Assembly (NCBI GenBank): GCA_963662175.1
Contig: OY759214.1
Coordinates: 11,470,001 to 11,534,000 of the forward strand
Length of the DNA: 64,000 bases
Direction of reading: 5' to 3'
Source of the DNA: Aradus depressus
Taxonomy: Eukaryota; Arthropoda; Insecta; Hemiptera; Aradidae
This document shows, piece by piece, positions 61,837 through 64,000 of this stretch. Numbering within the stretch: the first letter of the stretch is position 1; the number at the start of each line of letters is the position of its first letter. Both the position numbers and the translations under genes were made by a program. The notes beneath the pieces are model-generated. The model saw nothing but the letters and a program-made list of their open reading frames with translations, was not told where the DNA came from and did no database searches.

Positions 61837-62459
61837 AAAGAATCGTGTTTCATATCCAAAAACATTATTTGATACAAAACTTTCATTTTTATATTTTGGG
61901 CAGAGTTCTTCCTCACCTTAAAGGTCAGTCCAATGAACGTTATTGTTTTATTTATTCATTTATAATTTATTTTTTATTTAGACATTTTTATACATTCATT
62001 TATAATTGATTAATCTCTCTCTATATATTTATATATATAATTTTTCATATATTGTTATAGTTACATTGTTTTCTTTCTTTTCTATATCTCGCCACATTGG
62101 GACCTGATGATGGGACGTAAGAACGTCCCGAAACGTCGTTAAGGGAATAAAGATACTTCCGAAATTTTTTTGAAAAATTGTTATCTTAATTTTTATTAAA
62201 TTGAAAAATTTGTCTACTTATTATGAACGTATCTTGTATACTTTTTTTTTATATATTCATATATTTTTAAGTATTTATTTGTTCAGTTTTTATTAATTTG
62301 ATTTTACTTTTTTTAATAGTTTTGTTATTACTACTAATCATACGTGAGTTAGACTCAAGTAGTTATAAATCTAATTTATCTTATCTTAATGTATAAATTC
62401 ATTTGACGTATCCTATTATCATGTATTGGTTTAACGAAAATAAATTTATTATTATTACT
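61837..62459 (+). mobile_element. Hammerhead element, copy 2 (uninterrupted)
   Basis: AAGAATCGTGTTTCATATCC to AATAAATTTATTATTATTAC aligns end to end with 10345-11214 minus its SINE2. It is about 620 bp with no ORF. The A/T-rich flanks around the ribozyme motif are well kept in both copies. Confidence 0.7.
62101..62140 (+). ncRNA. Hammerhead ribozyme-like motif
   Basis: GAC, CTGATGA, T, stem II GGGACGT-AAGA-ACGTCCC (seven pairs), GAAA, CG, TC, GTT. It differs from the copy at 10625 at the spacer base, the stem II loop and stem III, but keeps every core base and pair. Confidence 0.7.
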
Positions 62460-62524
62460 GGGCAAAAAAAAATCTTGATGTCGTAAGATAGCAAAAAACC
62501 ATGATAAAAAAAATTTCGTTGATG

Positions 62525-62780
62525 AGTCACTAGCCTTGTACCCCTTCCTTCCCTTCGACCGATTTCCCGGAAAATAAATACATCTCCACTTCCTTTTTGC
62601 ATATTTGTCTGAAAATCAGTAGGATCTCGTTCTTAGAGGGTTTTGGATATAGATATAAGATATCTTGTCGATACATTCATTCTATAGGTAGTTAACATGA
62701 AATTCTGTTAAAAACTCCGCATCGAATTTTTGACCGATTACATAACTTCTTGTATACTTCGTACAGCTGGGGAAGTAAAA
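62525..62780 (-). repeat. Repeat A copy
   Basis: From GATGAGTCACTAGCCTTGTA to ATAACTTCTTGTATACTTCG and TACAGCTGGGGAAGTAA. Internally deleted. Confidence 0.7.
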
Positions 62781-63006
62781 GTTTAAATTAGAAAATGGAG
62801 GTAGCCAATCAACAGAACCGTCGGCAACATTCGCACAAAATTAGACAATAGAAAATGTTAATTTCCAGGAAACGGGCTAAAAGGACCCCTATAATTGCCG
62901 ATGTACGAAATGTATCGACACATGTCAACTTAATTTTTCATCAGAAACGATTACTTTGTTTTGGAGGAAGAGCAAAAACTTACTTCACTTTCTTTTAATT
63001 TTAACT

Positions 63007-63603
63007 TTTTGACGTGAAAACGTCTATTCGCTCGTTAAGCACAGTGATAGCCGGTCAAACTTTCTTGTGTTACAAAATACCGTCAGATTTCAACCGATAA
63101 TAACTACGAGACTAATAATGCGATAACGGTTGAGGTCCCAATGGATAGAGCATGTCTGTACGTGTTTGTTTTGCCTGTGACGTTATCGGGCTAGTGTGGG
63201 CGCCGGTGGATGATTGTTGCGAATTAGCGTTTTGTAAAATTCGAAATTAGTGTAGCGTGATAACGCGTTTAGATAGGACGTTGATTCGGGTGTCATTAAG
63301 AGCTTGAGGAGCACTACTAGGACTCAAAGTGAAACAATAAAAATATTCGCCGAAATATATGTAAAAATTGGTATTAAGAAAATAGCAAAAAAATTGAAGA
63401 TGTCTCATATGAATCGTAAATATGCGCGGAATTATAGAAAACGCAAATCAGAGGAAAGCTCGCAACAAAAGGAATTTAAAAAACCCAAAAAGTCTAGTCC
63501 TGAGCAAATGCAAGAGCTACGGCAGCATCGAAAAGAAATGAAAAATGATTTTATCCCGAAGTTTTCACGGAAAATCTAAGGCGTGGACCTTGACTACGCC
63601 TTA
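63007..63603 (+). mobile_element. Edge element, copy 2
   Basis: The 5' end TTTTGACGTGAAAACGTC carries the GACG/CGTC hairpin. The 3' end TAAGGCGT-GGACCTTGACT-ACGCCTTA is an eight-pair stem with an 11 base loop. Sequence between the ends matches 101-708 in inverse orientation. The small ORF lies just before the 3' hairpin. Confidence 0.65.
63304..63579 (+). CDS. Small basic protein of edge element
   Basis: 91 codons from the first Met (MRSTTRTQSETIKIFAEIY), or 59 from an internal Met that is shared with copy 1 (MSHMNRKYARNYRKRKSEES). It is followed by QQKEFKKPKKSSPEQMQELR and ends IPKFSRKI. It is strongly basic, rich in Lys, Gln and Glu, and probably helical and nucleic-acid binding. The shorter start is favoured because the match to copy 1 begins there. 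The stop overlaps the start of the 3' hairpin. It could be the first exon-like remnant of a larger Helitron-group protein, but no catalytic motif is present. Confidence 0.4.
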   Translation: MRSTTRTQSETIKIFAEIYVKIGIKKIAKKLKMSHMNRKYARNYRKRKSEESSQQKEFKKPKKSSPEQMQELRQHRKEMKNDFIPKFSRKI

Positions 63604-63986
63604 TTTGAGAATATTTATCTAGGGATCCCCTCACAGCTCCAGTATATACACGCTCACTGACATGATACACAATCTGAGATCCTTGTCCACGACTACTGAT
63701 GAGTTGTGTGCTCCACCAACCTGCCTGTTAGGTATCGATTTCCGTTTGACTAGCCCCTTGAAGAGAGGGAGGCATGGAGCACTCAGTCAGGAGGGAAATG
63801 ACAACTACCCCCCCACCTCTTCGACCCTCCCCCCTATAGTTGCCTTCAGAAATTTGATATACCCCCTTAAGTGGATCTCTCACTCCTCCCAATCACAACT
63901 CCTGTTTCTCCTGTTTCACTACAGAAATCCACTTCTCTCAATTTACTTCCTTACTCACTTTTTATTAAAAAAAAAAAAAAAAAAAA
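63604..63986. other. Unassigned stretch
   Basis: A 109-codon plus frame (63662-63991) runs into an A run and MITE sequence. It has no motif and is not called. Confidence 0.4.
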
Positions 63987-64000
63987 TGTGATGTGGCCAT
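63987..64000 (+). repeat. MITE-D end cut by the window edge
   Basis: TGTGATGTGGCCAT after an A run equals the outer end of the MITE-D family (compare 1426 and the reverse of 4963-4976). Confidence 0.5.

Overview
The window is nuclear DNA of a eukaryote, most probably an arthropod. It is AT-rich and intron-like, with no bacterial operons, no ribosome binding sites and no CRISPR array. The arthropod call rests on the transposon mix (Jockey, CR1-like, RTE-like and I-like LINEs, mariner, PIF/Harbinger, pogo and hAT remnants) and on a tRNA-derived SINE whose 3' tail is a short run of CCTAA, the complement of the arthropod telomere unit. I cannot name the species. Nearly everything recognisable is mobile DNA. 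The only good candidate for host coding sequence is one short spliced exon at 1981-2125 (minus).

Layout. The two window edges carry inverted copies (101-708 minus, 63007-63603 plus) of one roughly 600 bp element with a hairpin at each end and a small basic ORF. From 0.7 to 17 kb there are MITEs, a 985 bp fold-back element, many copies of an abundant repeat (here 'repeat A', ends related to TACTTCCCCAGC), hammerhead-bearing repeats and an RTE fragment. A decayed Jockey element lies at 17.86-22.15 kb between two long direct repeats. From 23 to 34.5 kb there are a mariner relic, an I-like LINE end, SINEs, a pogo-like element, a cluster of hammerhead repeats in inverted pairs, and a Jockey fragment with an exact 497 bp tandem duplication. 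From 35 to 51 kb there are SINEs, a hAT-type insertion with an 8 bp target duplication, a canonical short Helitron and a 124 bp tandem array grown from repeat A. At 51294-56540 (minus) lies the best preserved element: a 5.2 kb CR1-group LINE with both ORFs open, inserted into a hammerhead repeat. From 57 to 64 kb there are a Harbinger remnant, another Jockey end and a second copy of a hammerhead-bearing element.

How the parts relate. The autonomous LINEs probably supply, or once supplied, reverse transcriptase for the SINEs, whose target duplications of 10-13 bp fit target-primed insertion. The insertions are nested and give a relative order: SINE2 into a hammerhead element and into repeat A, RTE into repeat A, hAT into repeat A, CR1-like LINE into a hammerhead repeat. 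The most striking theme is a set of at least eight hammerhead-ribozyme-like motifs in several sequence families. Their three helices are kept by different, compensating bases. This arrangement is known from Penelope-like retroelements, but no Penelope reverse transcriptase is visible in the window.
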